Source: Cristatella mucedo
Taxonomy: Eukaryota > Bryozoa > Phylactolaemata > Cristatellidae
Assembly (NCBI GenBank): GCA_009760855.2
Contig: WPIO01000031.1
Coordinates: 393,001 to 457,000, forward strand
Direction of reading: 5' to 3'
Length of the DNA: 64,000 nucleotides
Part shown: positions 23,067-34,418 of the stretch, piece after piece
Layout of the letters: each line of letters starts with the position of its first letter
Numbering within the stretch: position 1 is the stretch's first letter
Translations under genes and position numbers: made by a program
The notes under the pieces: generated by a model
Databases searched by the model: none
What the model was told of the DNA's origin: nothing
The model's input: the letters and a program-made list of their open reading frames with translations, nothing else

Positions 23067-24863
23067 CGCCTTACCGACGGCCTCGGCGACATCTGGTTGA
23101 AGCAGGTCGCGTGTTCGCGCTGGCGACCGGCGGGACGCTTCGCGCGTGGCGTCGCGCTGCTGCCGCTGCCGCTGCCGCCAACTCGTCGTCGGCGGCAGCG
23201 GTTCGCTGGCGGTAGCGTCGGTCGGCATTCGGGTTCCGTTGTCGCTGGCCGCACAAGATGCAGTAGTCGTGGCCACGACCTGTTCTACGTTCTTCAGCCA
23301 ATCCGCCGTCGCCGTCGCGCCGACCGAAGGCGGCGGCGGAAACGACGACGTCTGCAATGCCGTCGGCAAATGGCCGCCGCAGCTCCACTCGGCTGGCGGC
23401 CACGCGCGCACGAGAAATTCCTCGTCGGCGGCGTCGACGCCGTCGTCGTCGTCGTTGCTCTGCGAAGGATCGACCGCGGCCATTCGCCAACTGAGCGGCG
23501 GCGGCGGCTTTGGCTGCTCGCGCTCCTCTTTCTTCTCGCACTCGCGCGTCTCTTCCTGCTCCACGCAGCTCCACGTTAGCACGGTCGTGCGACGCTCGTA
23601 GGTCGACCCGCTGGCGGCATCCGCAGCGCCCGAGGTGGCGGCCGCGACGCCACACTGCGGCGAAAGGAGGCCGCCTCCGGTGCCTTCGCTCGCAGCGGCG
23701 GCGAGGCTGCTGCCGCCGCCGTCGTCAGCCTCGTCGTCGTCGGCGTCGGAGTCGCGGCGGCTCGCGTCGCTCGACTCGTAGTCTTCTCGGGCCTGGTGGC
23801 AGAGGCGATGCCACGCCTCTGGCCGCTCGAGGACGGCGAGCGCCGGCGGCGCGTCGAGCGTCAGCTGACCGCCGTCGCCGACCCGGATGCTGTGCAGCAG
23901 CACCCAGCTGCTCGAGCCTCGCGCCGAGACGGCGCGCGGCCCGCGCCCCGGCTGCTGCGGCGGCCGAGGCTGCTGCTTCGCGGGCGCCATCTTGCAGCCG
24001 CAGCCGATCTCGTCGCGAATGCTCGTCGTCGCCGAGTACAAGACTTCAGCCGGAATCGTCGACGAGCAGTCGGCGGCAGCGGGAGCGGCTGCCTCTAGAC
24101 GCCGACGGCTCGAGCCGCGGGTAGCGGCGCCGAGCACGGCCGAGTTGTTGCTGTTCGCTGTGACGGTTGCAGCCGGCTTTTCGTTGATCGACTCACTGAG
24201 TGACAATATCTGGTCCGAGTCGCAGATGGCGGCGCTGCGACTGACAGGTGCCTCCGGCTCACTCTGCTCGTCCTGCCCGCAAAGACTGTCGACGTCGTCA
24301 TTGCCGCTGTCTCCATCGCAAATGGCGGCGCTGCGACTGGCGGGCACCTCCGGCTTACATTGCTCGTCCTGTCCGCAAAGACTCTCGACGTCGTCGCTGC
24401 CGCTGTCATCGTCGCAAATGGCGGCGCTGCGACTCGCGGGCGCCTCAAGCTCACTTTGGTCGTCGAGTCCGCAAAGACTGTCGACGTCGTCACTGCTGCT
24501 GTCGTCGCCGCATTCGTCGTCATATTTGTCCAACGCGGCACGCGCACCGGGGCAGTCGCCGGCTCCCGCGTCGACCGCGCCACGCCAGGGGGGCGCGTAG
24601 TCTGCCATTGACGCGTCCGTGTCCGAGGGCGCGCCGAGCAGCTCGTGGGTCGCCCAGTGCGTCTCGTACGCGTTGAACATTGCCGCCGGACATTGGAGAG
24701 AGCGGCACACTTTGATCGCTATCGGTGCCCGCTCCATGCGATCGCTGCCGCCGTCGCCATCGTTGGATCGTGCAAAGCCCGGCTTTATGTAGTAGTCTTC
24801 GATCTCGTCCTCCGCCGGTGGCGGAGGCGGCGGTGGCGAGTGTCCAATAGCAGCTAGCGACGT

Positions 24864-24903
<40 letters not shown>

Positions 24904-24974
24904 AGGACGCGCCGACGTTCCGCCAAGCGCGCGGCATTCTTTTGGCCGTCGTCGCCAAGAGCGTCGCCTGCTGC
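23067..24974 (-). CDS. Large disordered-protein gene, exon 2
   Basis: About 1.9 kb open minus frame. A poly-Gly tract near the start (GCC repeat 24868-24903) is followed by DEIEDYYIKPGFARSNDGD. Three tandem 32-residue repeats come next (24200-24520; each has SDDVDSLCG then ASRSAAICD), then acidic Ser/Asp-rich and Pro-rich stretches. The possible start is at the acceptor CCGTGCAG before 24974, in phase 0 with exon 1. It ends at the strong donor GTCG|GTAAGG (phase 1). No enzymatic motif was seen. The acidic, repeat-rich composition suggests a scaffold or regulatory protein, but that is only a guess. Confidence 0.62.
24205..24520 (-). repeat. 96-bp coding tandem repeat, 3 copies
   Basis: The segment CAAATGGCGGCGCTGCGACT recurs at about 24223, 24319 and 24415. 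The 96-bp period equals 32 codons, so the reading frame is kept. Copies differ by several substitutions. Confidence 0.9.
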
Positions 24975-25139
24975 CTGCACGGCAATGCCGCGCGATTTAC
25001 TTCAGCTGGAGATCGGCCGTCGCGTGCCGCCGCAATACAGCGCTCGCAACGTCCGTCAATTCAAAGTTGCCACGCGGGACAGGCGGACGCGGAGCTTCGA
25101 CGCGGAGCGCGAGAGACGCCCGGCTGCGGACGCACTCAC

Positions 25140-26129
25140 GGTCGCTTCGGTGCAGCGTTCCTCTACTCGGCGGTTGGGAGTCGGCAGCTCTTCAGAGGCC
25201 GACTCGTATTCGTCGCCGTCGTCGTCGTCTTCTGTGTCGTCATCTGCTGTATCGTCCGACGCTTCGATGTACTCGGTCGGCTCTTCATCCGAAGCCGCCG
25301 CCGCCGCCGCCGCCGCCACGTCCGCGCCCGGCTTTGCTGACCAGTCGGCGAGCGTGGTTCCGGTTAGGGCGGTCGCCCCGTTACTCGGCGAGGCGGAGCG
25401 CATGCTGCTGCCCGTCTTCGGCGGCGCGTAGGACGCGGCCGACCTCCGATCGGAGCCGGATGCCAGGGCCGCCCCGCCGGAGCGATCGGCGAGCGTGGTT
25501 CCGGTTAGGGCGGTCGCCCCGTTACTCGGCGAGGCGGAGCGCATGCTGCTGCCCGTCTTCGGCGGCGCGTAGGACGCGGCCGACCTCCGATCGGAGCCGG
25601 ATGCGAGGGCCGCCCCGCCGGAGCGATCGGCGAGCGTGGTTCCGGTTAGGGTGGTCGCCTCGTTACTCGGCGAGGCGGAGCGCATGCTGCTGCCCGTCTT
25701 CGGCGGCGCGTAGGACGCGGCCGACCTCCGATCGGAGCCGGATGCCAGGGCCGCCCCGCCGGAGCGATCGGCGAGCGTGGTTCCGGTTAGGGCGGTCGCC
25801 TCGTTACTCGGCGAGGCGGAGCGCATGCTGCTGCCCGTCTTCGGCGGCGCGTAGGACGCGGCCGACCTCCGATCGGAGCCGGATGCGAGGGCCGCCCCGC
25901 CGGAGTGATGCGCGCGTGCGCGCGGCGGCGCTTCCGCCGCTTCGTCGCCAAAGGACGCAGAGTTCGCTATCAGTTTAAGGGTTTTTCTCTCCCTCAGTGG
26001 CGGCGATTTGACATTGGTTATTTGTCTAAGTGGCGGCGATTTGACGTCGCTTATTGGCCTAAGTGGCGGCGACGTAAACCCGCAATGGGGCCCAATGGGC
26101 GTATTGCGTCGCGGCGCGACGACTTCCAT
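25140..26129 (-). CDS. Large disordered-protein gene, exon 1 (candidate)
   Basis: Minus frame from a possible ATG at 26129 to the strong donor GCGACC|GTGAGT (intron starts at 25139), phase 0. It holds short SPPLR repeats (26000-26080), four nearly identical 47-residue repeats (each starting SGGAALASGSDRRSAASY), and an acidic Ser/Asp/Glu-rich end. Whether the ATG is the true start is unclear: a CTGCAG just upstream could also be an acceptor. It belongs with exon 2 by phase and proximity (165-bp intron). Function unknown. Confidence 0.55.
25340..25905 (-). repeat. 141-bp coding tandem repeat, 4 copies
   Basis: GAGCGCATGCTGCTGCCCGT starts at 25396, 25537, 25678 and 25819: exact 141-bp spacing, 47 codons. 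Copies differ at only a handful of bases, so the array expanded or was homogenised recently. Confidence 0.95.
26000..26080. repeat. 36-bp tandem repeat, about 2.5 copies
   Basis: AAGTGGCGGCGATTTGAC-type units followed by a variable half; on the minus strand they encode the SPPLR-containing repeats. Confidence 0.7.
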
Positions 26130-27102
26130 AACCCTGCAGCGAACGAGTCAAGCGTGAGAATTGTACGAATGCAACTCTCCTTTGCTGCATGCGTAAATGT
26201 TTAGAAGAAAATTTAGTTTTCTTAAGGCACAATATATAAAAATATTTGCATAATTTTAATTATCATTATTATTATTGCGTAGTTGTCACTTTGTCTCTTC
26301 CGACGGCCACAGAGAAACAACTACACGCCTTCGCCTCGCTCCGCCTTTAGCAACTGGGATGGCTTTTGGCATTCAATTCGACCACAACAATGGCACATTT
26401 AATCTGCTTCGATTATTTCTGTAGGAACGCGTTCCGTTTCGAGCAATGCAGTGAGATGCGGCACCGTTTGAGCAGCATTTCTGTATCCTTACGCTTTCGG
26501 TGGAGTAGTCACCCAAGCATGGGTAGAACTCGATTGGGTTTACATCTACCCTGGGTTTTAACAGTGCGCTAAAACCCTGTTGCCCACAGTCACACATAGA
26601 ATGCACTCATATCGTTTTACTGCAACGCTAGTTCTTTCCAGTGCCCTAGTTAAGAATCCTTCCGTTTTCTTATGCAGCACGCAGCGTAGGCCACAACATT
26701 TGCAGCATATGCCAATGCTGCTCTCAGCGAGTGCCGCCACGGTGCTAAAAAAACTCGGTGGAACTCTGAACTCCGAACTCTGACTACGGTACTACGAACT
26801 CATGCGAAACTTTTACAGCCGTGCAGAGAGGCGCTGCCAGCACTCGTTTTTATAAGGGGGCAGTCAAAGATTTTCTATTCTAACAAGAACTATGAAAAAG
26901 AAAATTAGCTGTTTAGAACATAATTCATCATCAAGATCTTCTATTCTAACAAAAATGATGAAAAAGAAAATTAACTGTTCAGACCATAATTCATCATATT
27001 TAGACCGTTACTCGGAAATCGTTTGGCTCCCTAAAATTGACCTTAGCATGGGTGGATTGATAACATGTATGGATGCATACTTATCTAGTTGACTAGTAAT
27101 AA
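26130..27102. other. Presumed 5' flank and AT-rich intergenic DNA
   Basis: No gene recognised. A 66-bp tandem duplication spans 26875-27006 (CTATTCTAACAA start, GAAAAAGAAAATTA inside), with about 88% identity by eye. Confidence 0.5.
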
Positions 27103-27968
27103 AAATAATAATAATAATAATAACATCGCACTTGATAAAGCGCCCTCAGAGAACTTAATCTCTTTCTAGGCGCTTTACATTTGCTGCAAAGGGAAATGCG
27201 ATTGAATGGTGAGTAAAATCATGCTTGAAAACAAACAAAATGAATCATATGGTTATGGGTGACAGGCACAGGGTCAGCATGCAAATGTGGTTAGTGGCAG
27301 CATGCACAGTGTCAGCACACATAAGCACGTGAAGGACGAATCACAGGGACCCACTAAATGCTGTCCTATATAGGAGTGTTTTTTTAAGTTCTTTTTAAAT
27401 GTGGTCATGTCAGTGGATGTTCTGAAGCAGGTCGGGAGGGAGTTCCAGGCTTTGGGAGCATACGAACTAAATTCACGGTCTCCAAAGGATTTGAGGTTTA
27501 TTCGAGGTATTGGTAAACTGGTGGATTCCGAAAAGTGGTTGGTACTATGCTTGGCCTGGTGGAGGAGTAGATCTGAGAGATAGACTGGAGCCAAAGAATG
27601 AAGCGACCTAAAAGTGAGCGACAAAACCTTGAAGTCAATCCGTTGCTTGACTGGTAGCCAGTGCAGGTCGGCGAGAAGTGGAGTAATGTGGCAACTGCGA
27701 CGCTCACGACAGACAAGCCTAGCTGCAGAGTTTTGCACCAGCTGCAATCGCCTGATCGCACAAGCTGGTAGGCCAGTAAGCAGTGAGTTGCAGATGTAGA
27801 GACGGGATGTCACGAATGCATGGACCAACATGGACGTGATACCCTTATCTAAACAAGCCCGAATCTTAGCAATGTCATGAAGCTGAAAATAGGCAGATTT
27901 GACTGTGGAGCTGATATGGTCGTCTAACGAGAGGTCACTTTGTAATATGACACCTAGATTTCGAGCTG
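27103..27968 (-). mobile_element. LINE-A, 5'-truncated
   Basis: Minus-strand copy ending in AAT repeats (27103-27123) and the full hairpin (AAAGCGCCCTCAGAGAAC then TCTTTCTAGGCGCTTT). The frame 27274-28026 is open and holds the C-terminal RT region. The LINE part stops at 27968, where unrelated sequence begins. Confidence 0.92.
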
Positions 27969-29327
27969 GTAACCGGTCACGCCTTACTGTACGCGTGCCA
28001 AGCTTACGCGTATTAGTTCTAGCCATCCTGACGCGTACGCCACGGTACGGTGCGTCTTTTTGAGGGCTCTATTTGGTCGTTGAGACAGACAGACAAGACA
28101 GGCAGGCACAGAGAGGTCAATTAACATGAAGACCAGCGTGGATTCATCACGATTCGCCGGCGTTAAAATGTCGCGAAGAGGATTACGCCGACTGAGAAGA
28201 TAGATAGCTTCACGTTGCAGCAGACTGCGTCGGTCACGCGATCTCGATCGTTTTCATTTAGCATCGAGCTAACGGCGGCGAACCGCTGCTGCGGCGCCGT
28301 AATGAGAGCCTCGAGCCGCCTCAGCTACTGCCACTCACCCTCCAAATTTCATGGCGGCGTCTCCTACAGAGAATTGCAGCGCATAAGTTAGGCACTCGGC
28401 TGACGCCTGGCGAACGCCGGTGCGGCCCGATCGGCCTGCTGCTGCTGTCGCCGCCTCAGCCGCCCTTACCGGAACCGTTTAGAGAGCCGTGGCTCAAGCC
28501 GCAGCCCATCTTTGCGGCGATGCTAGCGATTCGGCAACGACTCGGCACTCGACTTCGATTCCTATGCTAGCGAAGGTGACGTGTAAAACTTGTTTTTTTT
28601 TATTGAAGTGACGCGAAAGCTTTGTCTCACGGGAAGTGACGTACATGACGCCGCGTTCCTACATCTTCGCCGCCGAAAACGCGTCGTCGCGCCGGACGCA
28701 CCGTTCGCCTCCGCTGTTGACGCCGCGCACCGATTTCGTGCCTCTCTGCTCGACGATCGAGAGGCGACTGCTCTTTCGTTGTTCCGATGGCATCGACCAA
28801 TCTTCGTCGACTGAGGAGCCCTCGCCCAAGAGCTCGAGCCTAGCGACGCGTTGCAGCGCCACACGCCGCTAGGAGCCGCACTCTTTCGTCGTTGGGGTGG
28901 TGGCATCCTTCGCGATGAGTCAAACCTTAGCCACCCTCGCGTCTGTGAATAGCGAACGAAACGGCTCGAAGCATTCAAATAAAGGCCCTCGTGAAATCCC
29001 GTCGATGGCTTCAGCGTCCTTTTTCGTCGCTGATAAGACCGATCCTAAGTATTCTTTCATAACACGGTCATTGCAGGGCTGTACGCGAACCAGCGGGGCC
29101 TAGTCAACAGCTACAGCAGTCGCTAATTAGCTCGCGTCTCAGTCAATCACTCGCCTGCCCTTGCAAGAAATTGTTGCCGCCGGGCCTTGCTAGCATTGGG
29201 GGCAACACAACAAATACTTTGCCTACATCTGTCAGTCGGGAGCTCTTTCCGTGGTAATTCGAGGCTTTGGCAAAACTGAGAACGGTGTTTTTCAGAACTA
29301 GGTACCAAGCCATTAATTAGTCATAGA
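27969..29327. other. Intergenic with moderate GC, no gene assigned
   Basis: Short ORFs at 28562-28978 (minus) and 28636-28872 (plus) overlap each other and have Arg/Ser-rich composition; neither has splice or domain support. Confidence 0.4.
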
Positions 29328-29576
29328 TTGGATAATAGCTTCGTGGTCACATCAACAGTACAATCTTGCTACACTCGTGAAAAATTGATTAGAGAAATGT
29401 TTAGCAACGGTCATGCTCCTTTCCTGTTCGAAACAAATAACTTGAAACAGCTCGGTCAAGGGGCGTCGTCGTATTTTAAAACTCTGACTCTTGTAGCAGG
29501 CCAGTCAGCACAAACGGAGTTTCAGAGATATTTTTCGCTCGTATTCGATCCAAACGAATACGCAACGCGTAATTAA
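29328..29576 (+). CDS. Hypothetical exon or ORF of 82 codons
   Basis: The plus frame has natural composition (FLFETNNLKQLGQGASSYF and then FDPNEYATRN) and ends in TAA right before the right arm of the inverted repeat. An acceptor-like TTAGTCATAG precedes 29327. No family is recognised. It could be a host exon or part of the virus-like element. Confidence 0.35.
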   Translation: MDNSFVVTSTVQSCYTREKLIREMFSNGHAPFLFETNNLKQLGQGASSYFKTLTLVAGQSAQTEFQRYFSLVFDPNEYATRN

Positions 29577-30143
29577 AAAACTCACCACATGTCCTTCGAA
29601 CTCAAGCGCTGGATACTAAAACTAAAGTATGCAGTAGATACTGAAGCCGTGTAAATGCATAAGCGGTGGGCAGACAGACAGACAGTGTACCGTACTAGCT
29701 TTTGTTAACGTAGGTAAAACTTAGCGATCTGCACTGGGCAGTGTGTGCTATGCATGCGTGATTGCAAAGCAAAAGCTTCTTAAAATGTGCCTAGCATCTT
29801 TGTCTGGATAATAGATTACCAACATGTGATTGCACTAACTTTATGCACCTCCTGTTTAGTCTCTAGTATGAATTCAAATAGTGCACGATGCTTTTAAGCT
29901 GGCAAGTGTAGCTTGCGAGCCGCACAGCGAGCGAGAAGGAGGAGTGCAATGGAATGCAATGAAGAATATAACAAGGAATGTAATGGAATGCAATGAAGAA
30001 TATAACGAGGAATGCAATGGAATGTAATGCAATCGATTTTTGCAGTATCTCTAGTCATTAGCGGAGTTAGCGGTGTTAAGCCAAATATCGAACCCATCGT
30101 TAAGGATGAGGTTTAAGCAGCTCTGCCAAGCATCGATACGGGT

Positions 30144-30329
30144 ATGAGCGCACGACAGACGACCATGTCAGCGAGCAATGAGATAGGACCAGTCACAATC
30201 GTTCCAGTAGAGACAGCTTCAATAGCAGCAATCGTTGAGACTCTTGATCTAGAGACACTATCACAGCACCTGTTTTCGTACCTGCGCCTGGTGGAACTCT
30301 TCAGATTCAAAGTACATCTTTTCATGTAG
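30144..30329 (+). CDS. Small hypothetical protein of the virus-like element
   Basis: A 61-codon frame starting MSARQTTMSASNEIGPV. It has a Val/Ile/Ala-rich middle and a Leu-rich end, and is identical in both inverted-repeat arms. It lies next to a second short frame (30341-30436, MTSYSPPLPTL) and a third piece (about 30524-30634, MANLQCKIKDGSIFAEI). Together they look like a run of small decayed plus-strand genes. No function can be assigned. Confidence 0.4.
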   Translation: MSARQTTMSASNEIGPVTIVPVETASIAAIVETLDLETLSQHLFSYLRLVELFRFKVHLFM

Positions 30330-30523
30330 TATAGAGAGAATGACTAGCTACTCGCCTCCTCTTCCGACCCTCACACGTCCCGTAGATGCGAACGCAGAGG
30401 CCGTCATGTTGCAGCCATTTGACGTTCCTATCTAAGCGATTGGAATTGATAAGATTATGGAGCTTTGGTATTCGTTGCTAGAATCGCTAAGGCTAATGCT
30501 GTAATAATACGCTTTACGAAAGA

Positions 30524-30634
30524 ATCCATTGGATTCTTACATGGCAAATCTTCAGTGCAAGATTAAAGACGGCAGCATCTTTGCAGAGATTCTTAAAAAT
30601 CTTGAATTTGAAAAAGTGGACGTGATGCGAAGTT
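30524..30634 (+). pseudogene. Short decayed ORF of the virus-like element
   Basis: Contains MANLQCKIKDGSIFAEILK and ends at TAA near 30634. Surrounding frames are broken. Composition is typical of coding sequence; identity unknown. Confidence 0.35.
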
Positions 30635-31230
30635 AATCCTAGGGAATTGATTACCGAAAATGAGACGTGGAAGATTTAGAGTTAATGCCTCAATATTTTA
30701 ACAGCTTTTTCAATCGCTTCTATTCAGTTGAAGCAATCTCTTTTACTGTGATAACGTCGAATCCAATCTTAATTTTTATAATTATTTCGTAGGCAAATTC
30801 TTTTCACAGGTAGATCAATGCTATCCATCATATATGAACATACGCTTACATTAAATTAGATTAGGGTGAAACATTCTCGACCTTTTTTAATTGGATGTAA
30901 TCATCTGTTGATAACGTGACAACTTAAGCCGGTATCCTTATGCTACGATTGCTTATGTAATCTGGGAAATCTAATGATATACTGATAACTTACATATAAT
31001 TATAACTTACAGTTTTTGTTTATCCTATCTCTGGAAAAAACATCTATTGGGTTAAAGATATAGCATATCCGCTAACTGTATCCGTTATTGCTGCTCGATT
31101 TTGTATAAATCTGAAGCAGTTTGAGAACATGGTAAATCAGCAAACATAGGTAAATTTAGAGTTCGTAGATCACTTCTAGGCTATTTTTATATAAGTAATT
31201 TCACATAATAATTTTATTTGAAGCCGAAAA

Positions 31231-31554
31231 TCAACCAATCGGAAGGAATTTATAATAAATAGGTATGTTTTTAAAGTCTATATATATATATATATATATA
31301 TATGAATTTTTCATAACAAAATTATCAGAATTGCCATCTGTAGTGCGTACTTCCTCCGTAACAATTATATATGAGCCATTATTTATGGCAACTATATATT
31401 CTGAAGCATCAAAGTTTCTTAGATGTAAAGTTAGTAATGTCACAGTTTAATAATTGAGCTCTTGAAACTGATGATAGCCTTGGTAGAGTATTAGCATCGC
31501 CGACGCCAATGCTTTTTACGTCTGGAACTGTAAGGTCTCCGATAATAATCATAA
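31231..31554 (-). pseudogene. Tail-fibre-like gene, distal part (broken by LINE-A)
   Basis: Minus frames directly beyond the LINE-A insertion (IGDLTVPDVKSIGVGDANT, then after a shift NFDASEYIVAINNGSYIIV). A TA microsatellite (31279-31303) interrupts it. It is probably the continuation of the minus-strand fibre-like gene at 32445-33690, split by the LINE. That link is inferred from strand and position, not from recognised homology. Confidence 0.4.
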
Positions 31555-31589
31555 TAATAATGCACTTGATAAAGCACCCTCAGAGAACT

Positions 31590-31660
<71 letters not shown>

Positions 31661-32438
31661 AGCGCTTTACGTTTGCTGCAACAAGGGAAATGCAGTTGAA
31701 TGGTGAGTAATATCATGCTTGATAAACAAACGAAATGGTAATAACATGGTTAGGGGTGACATGCACAGGGTCAGCATGCAAATGTGGTTAGTGGCAGCAT
31801 GCACAGTGTCAGCACGAATAAGCACATGAAGGACGAATAACAGGGACCCACTAAATGCTGTCCTAAATAGGTGTGTTTTTAAGTTCTTTTTAAATGTGGT
31901 CACGTCAGGGGATGTTCCGACGCAAGTCGGGAGTGAGTTCCAGGCTCTGGGAGCATACGAACTAAATGCACGGTCTCCAAACGATTCGAGGTTTGTACGA
32001 GGTATTTGTAGATTGTTGGATTCCGAAAAGCGGGTGATACGATGCTTGGCCTGATGGGGGAGTAGATCTGAGAGATAGACTGGAGCCAAAGAATGAAGCG
32101 ACCTAAAAGTGAGCGACAAAATCTTGAAGTCGATCCGTTGCTTGACTGGGAGCCAGTGCAGGTCGGCGAGAAGTAGTGTGATGTGGCAACTGCGACGCTC
32201 ACGACAGACAAGCCTAGCTGTGGAGTTTTGCACCAGCTGCAATTGCCTGATCGCACATGCTGGGAGGCCAGTAAGCAGTGAGTTGCAGAAGTCGAGACGG
32301 GATGTCACGAATGCATGGACCAACATGGACGTGGTATCCTTATCTAAACAAACCCGGATTTTAGCAATGTTATGAAGCTAAAAATAGGCAGATCTGACTA
32401 TGGTCGTCTAACGAGAGGTCGCTTTGGAATATGACACC
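31555..32438 (-). mobile_element. LINE-A, 5'-truncated, with (CT)n-expanded hairpin
   Basis: Inserted in the virus-like element. The frame 31667-32326 is open (219 codons). The inner TCTCT of the terminal hairpin has grown into a 67-bp CT run (31593-31659). The C-terminal 50 residues are identical to the left-arm copy at 5819-6955. Confidence 0.92.
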
Positions 32439-32444
32439 CATTCT

Positions 32445-33690
32445 TCTCGGTTGCATATTTCTGGGAAGAGTAACTAAAAGTTCTTGTATATTATAATTTG
32501 GTTGTGTTGTTAAGTTTCCTTTATTCAGTAAATATTGACGTAAATATCTTATTTTTTCCGCCTGTTTAATAATACCCTCGTAGACATTAGGTAATATAGT
32601 AAATTCTACAGAGTAATTTATCCCCTTAGAGGAAGTCTAGATTTCTTATTTGCATCTTTTCTTTATCCGCCAACTTCGTATCTGCATAAGACTTAGTTGC
32701 ACACTAATTTCCACCTATTTTCTCGAGTGCTTATTTATATCATTTATTGAAGGCTAAAAGATCGGTTCTTATTACGTCATTTGACTTTTGCTAATGTAAT
32801 TGTATTCCACAGAATCTTTATTCATGGCATCATCTAAACTGCCAGCCCAACCTACAGCTATTATCCTGTTATTGCCTATATCTAACTTACCAAGCATTAC
32901 TGGATCGCATCTTTGTGATACTATTTTACGATTTTTGGCCTATAAAAACATCAATCATTTTAGGATCTCTAAAATTAGTTATTCCTGTTACATCAAGTAA
33001 ATTTTCAATTTAATTGTTATTCGAATCTAGATCATATCTCCCAAGTATTTCACGCGTTACTGCATCAGGATAAGATTTATTATATGAATTTAGAGTTAGC
33101 AACTTCCTAGATCGTTGTCCTAGTCGCGTATAGAATGCGGCTATAACAAATATACCTAATCAAACCTACGGCTCCTCCATTAGGAACGATGTTATTTGGT
33201 ATTTGTGTCACCCATACTGTGGCTCATGTCTTTAAATTTGCCAAACTGACGTAAAATTTTCTAAAGCTTGCTGCTTTAACATTTCCGTTTAAAAAATTTT
33301 TGTAGATAGCCTAATCTAACATCACAGTTTGGATTGGCGGAATCTTTTATAATCCTTATCGTATCTTTGCTAATATCTTAATTACCAGTCATTTTGTCAC
33401 CTAGTTTAGTGACAAAGTAAGTCTTGATCAATCCAAAGTAGGGTAAAACTAAATCACCAGCAAGATCCTCATTCACAGCTAACGTACTTTCAACGTAGAG
33501 GTTATTATTAATTCTGCCTTCACTATTGATGGAAACCTTTGTATCTTCATAATCCTTTGTCGCAGCATCGTTAAGATCGGCTGGCTTCGCGAGATTATTC
33601 AAATGATTATTATTCATATCCAATCTCCATCAGCGGTAATACCTCTGCCAGCTTTAGTCACGTAATTTAAAGATAAGATTGAAATATGAG
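32445..33690 (-). pseudogene. Tail-fibre-like protein of virus-like element, decayed
   Basis: Minus-strand remnant. Near 33560-33620 it has LNNLAKPADLNDAATKDY, the motif type in which a position repeat (N-K-I-x-N-L) is followed by D-A-A-T-K-x-Y-V-D. This is shared by phage-tail-fibre-like proteins and by many proteins of invertebrate virus-like elements. A second block, FVTKLGDKMTGN, is at 33378-33420. A more distal stretch, YEGIIKQAEKIRYLRQYLL, lies near 32500-32570. Frames are broken several times between 32600 and 33370. Presumed role: fibre or attachment-type structural protein. This copy cannot be functional. Confidence 0.55.
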
Positions 33691-34279
33691 TAGATGATAA
33701 GAGGTTCGCCGATAAAGTTGAATACAGCTAGCATTAACAAGATCAATAAAGCTGTTTATAATGGAGTTGAAACGACGATCGAGAAAACGAAACGAATGAT
33801 TGGTGTTAATTTGCAGGCAATATAAGATGGAGTTGATAAAAACAAAGACTGCTGTGGATGCCGTAAGTAAAGGAAGTGAGACAGTTTCTAATGGAATCTT
33901 AAAGTTTACTAATAGACTGATGGAATGCTGTAGGCAAGATTGCTACCATAGTTTCGAAAGCTCTTAAAGCTCTAAGCGGAATAGGTAAAGCCGAAAACTT
34001 GGCTGGTGGAATTTTTAGGGTCGGAAGGACTGGAATAAACTGGATCTAAGTTTAATCATTAAGGGCTTCGTTGAAGACTTCCTTCTGGTAAATATGGAGG
34101 CGTCAATTAGAAAACGAAGGAAGGAAAGAGGGAGGGTCTAATGAAAATTATTGCCAGTTTAGAATTAGGTTTATATACCAACGATATAGTACCAGAAGCT
34201 TGGAGAGATAGCGTGGATTGTACTCAGATATTGGCGCGTCTCATTAAGAAATATTGTGTGAAGAAATGAGTTGGGATTC
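33691..34279 (+). pseudogene. Decayed small genes of virus-like element
   Basis: Plus-strand pieces: NKINKAVYNGVETTIEKTK (about 33738-33800), then Val/Ser/Thr-rich amphipathic sequence, then a 42-codon frame MKIIASLELGLYTNDIVPE (34141-34269). They resemble small structural or accessory proteins in composition only. No identity can be given. Confidence 0.35.
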
Positions 34280-34418
34280 ATTTCGTTTGTTTTTCAAGCA
34301 TGATTTTACTTACCATTCAATTGCATTTCACTTTACAGCAAATGTAAAGCACCTAGAGAGAGATTAAGTTCTCTGAGGGCGCTTTATCAAGTGAATTATT
34401 ATTATTATTATTATTAAC
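34280..34418 (+). mobile_element. LINE-A 3' end fragment
   Basis: TTTCGTTTGTTTTTCAAGCA through the terminal hairpin to (ATT)n at 34395-34415. It is inserted between two decayed element genes. Confidence 0.88.

Larger units (their letters stand above)
29601..32438. repeat. Right arm of 2.8 kb inverted repeat
   Basis: Reverse complement of 6096-8866, with about 20.7 kb between the arms. It holds the LINE-A copy 31555-32438 and element sequence 29601-31554. The right edge coincides with the 5' truncation point of LINE-A; on the left arm the LINE continues past this point to 5819. Confidence 0.9.

Noticed and set aside
23510-24124. Plus-strand Arg/Ala-rich ORF of 204 codons
   Set aside because: It overlaps the minus-strand exon with acidic, repeat-structured sequence and is its antisense shadow.
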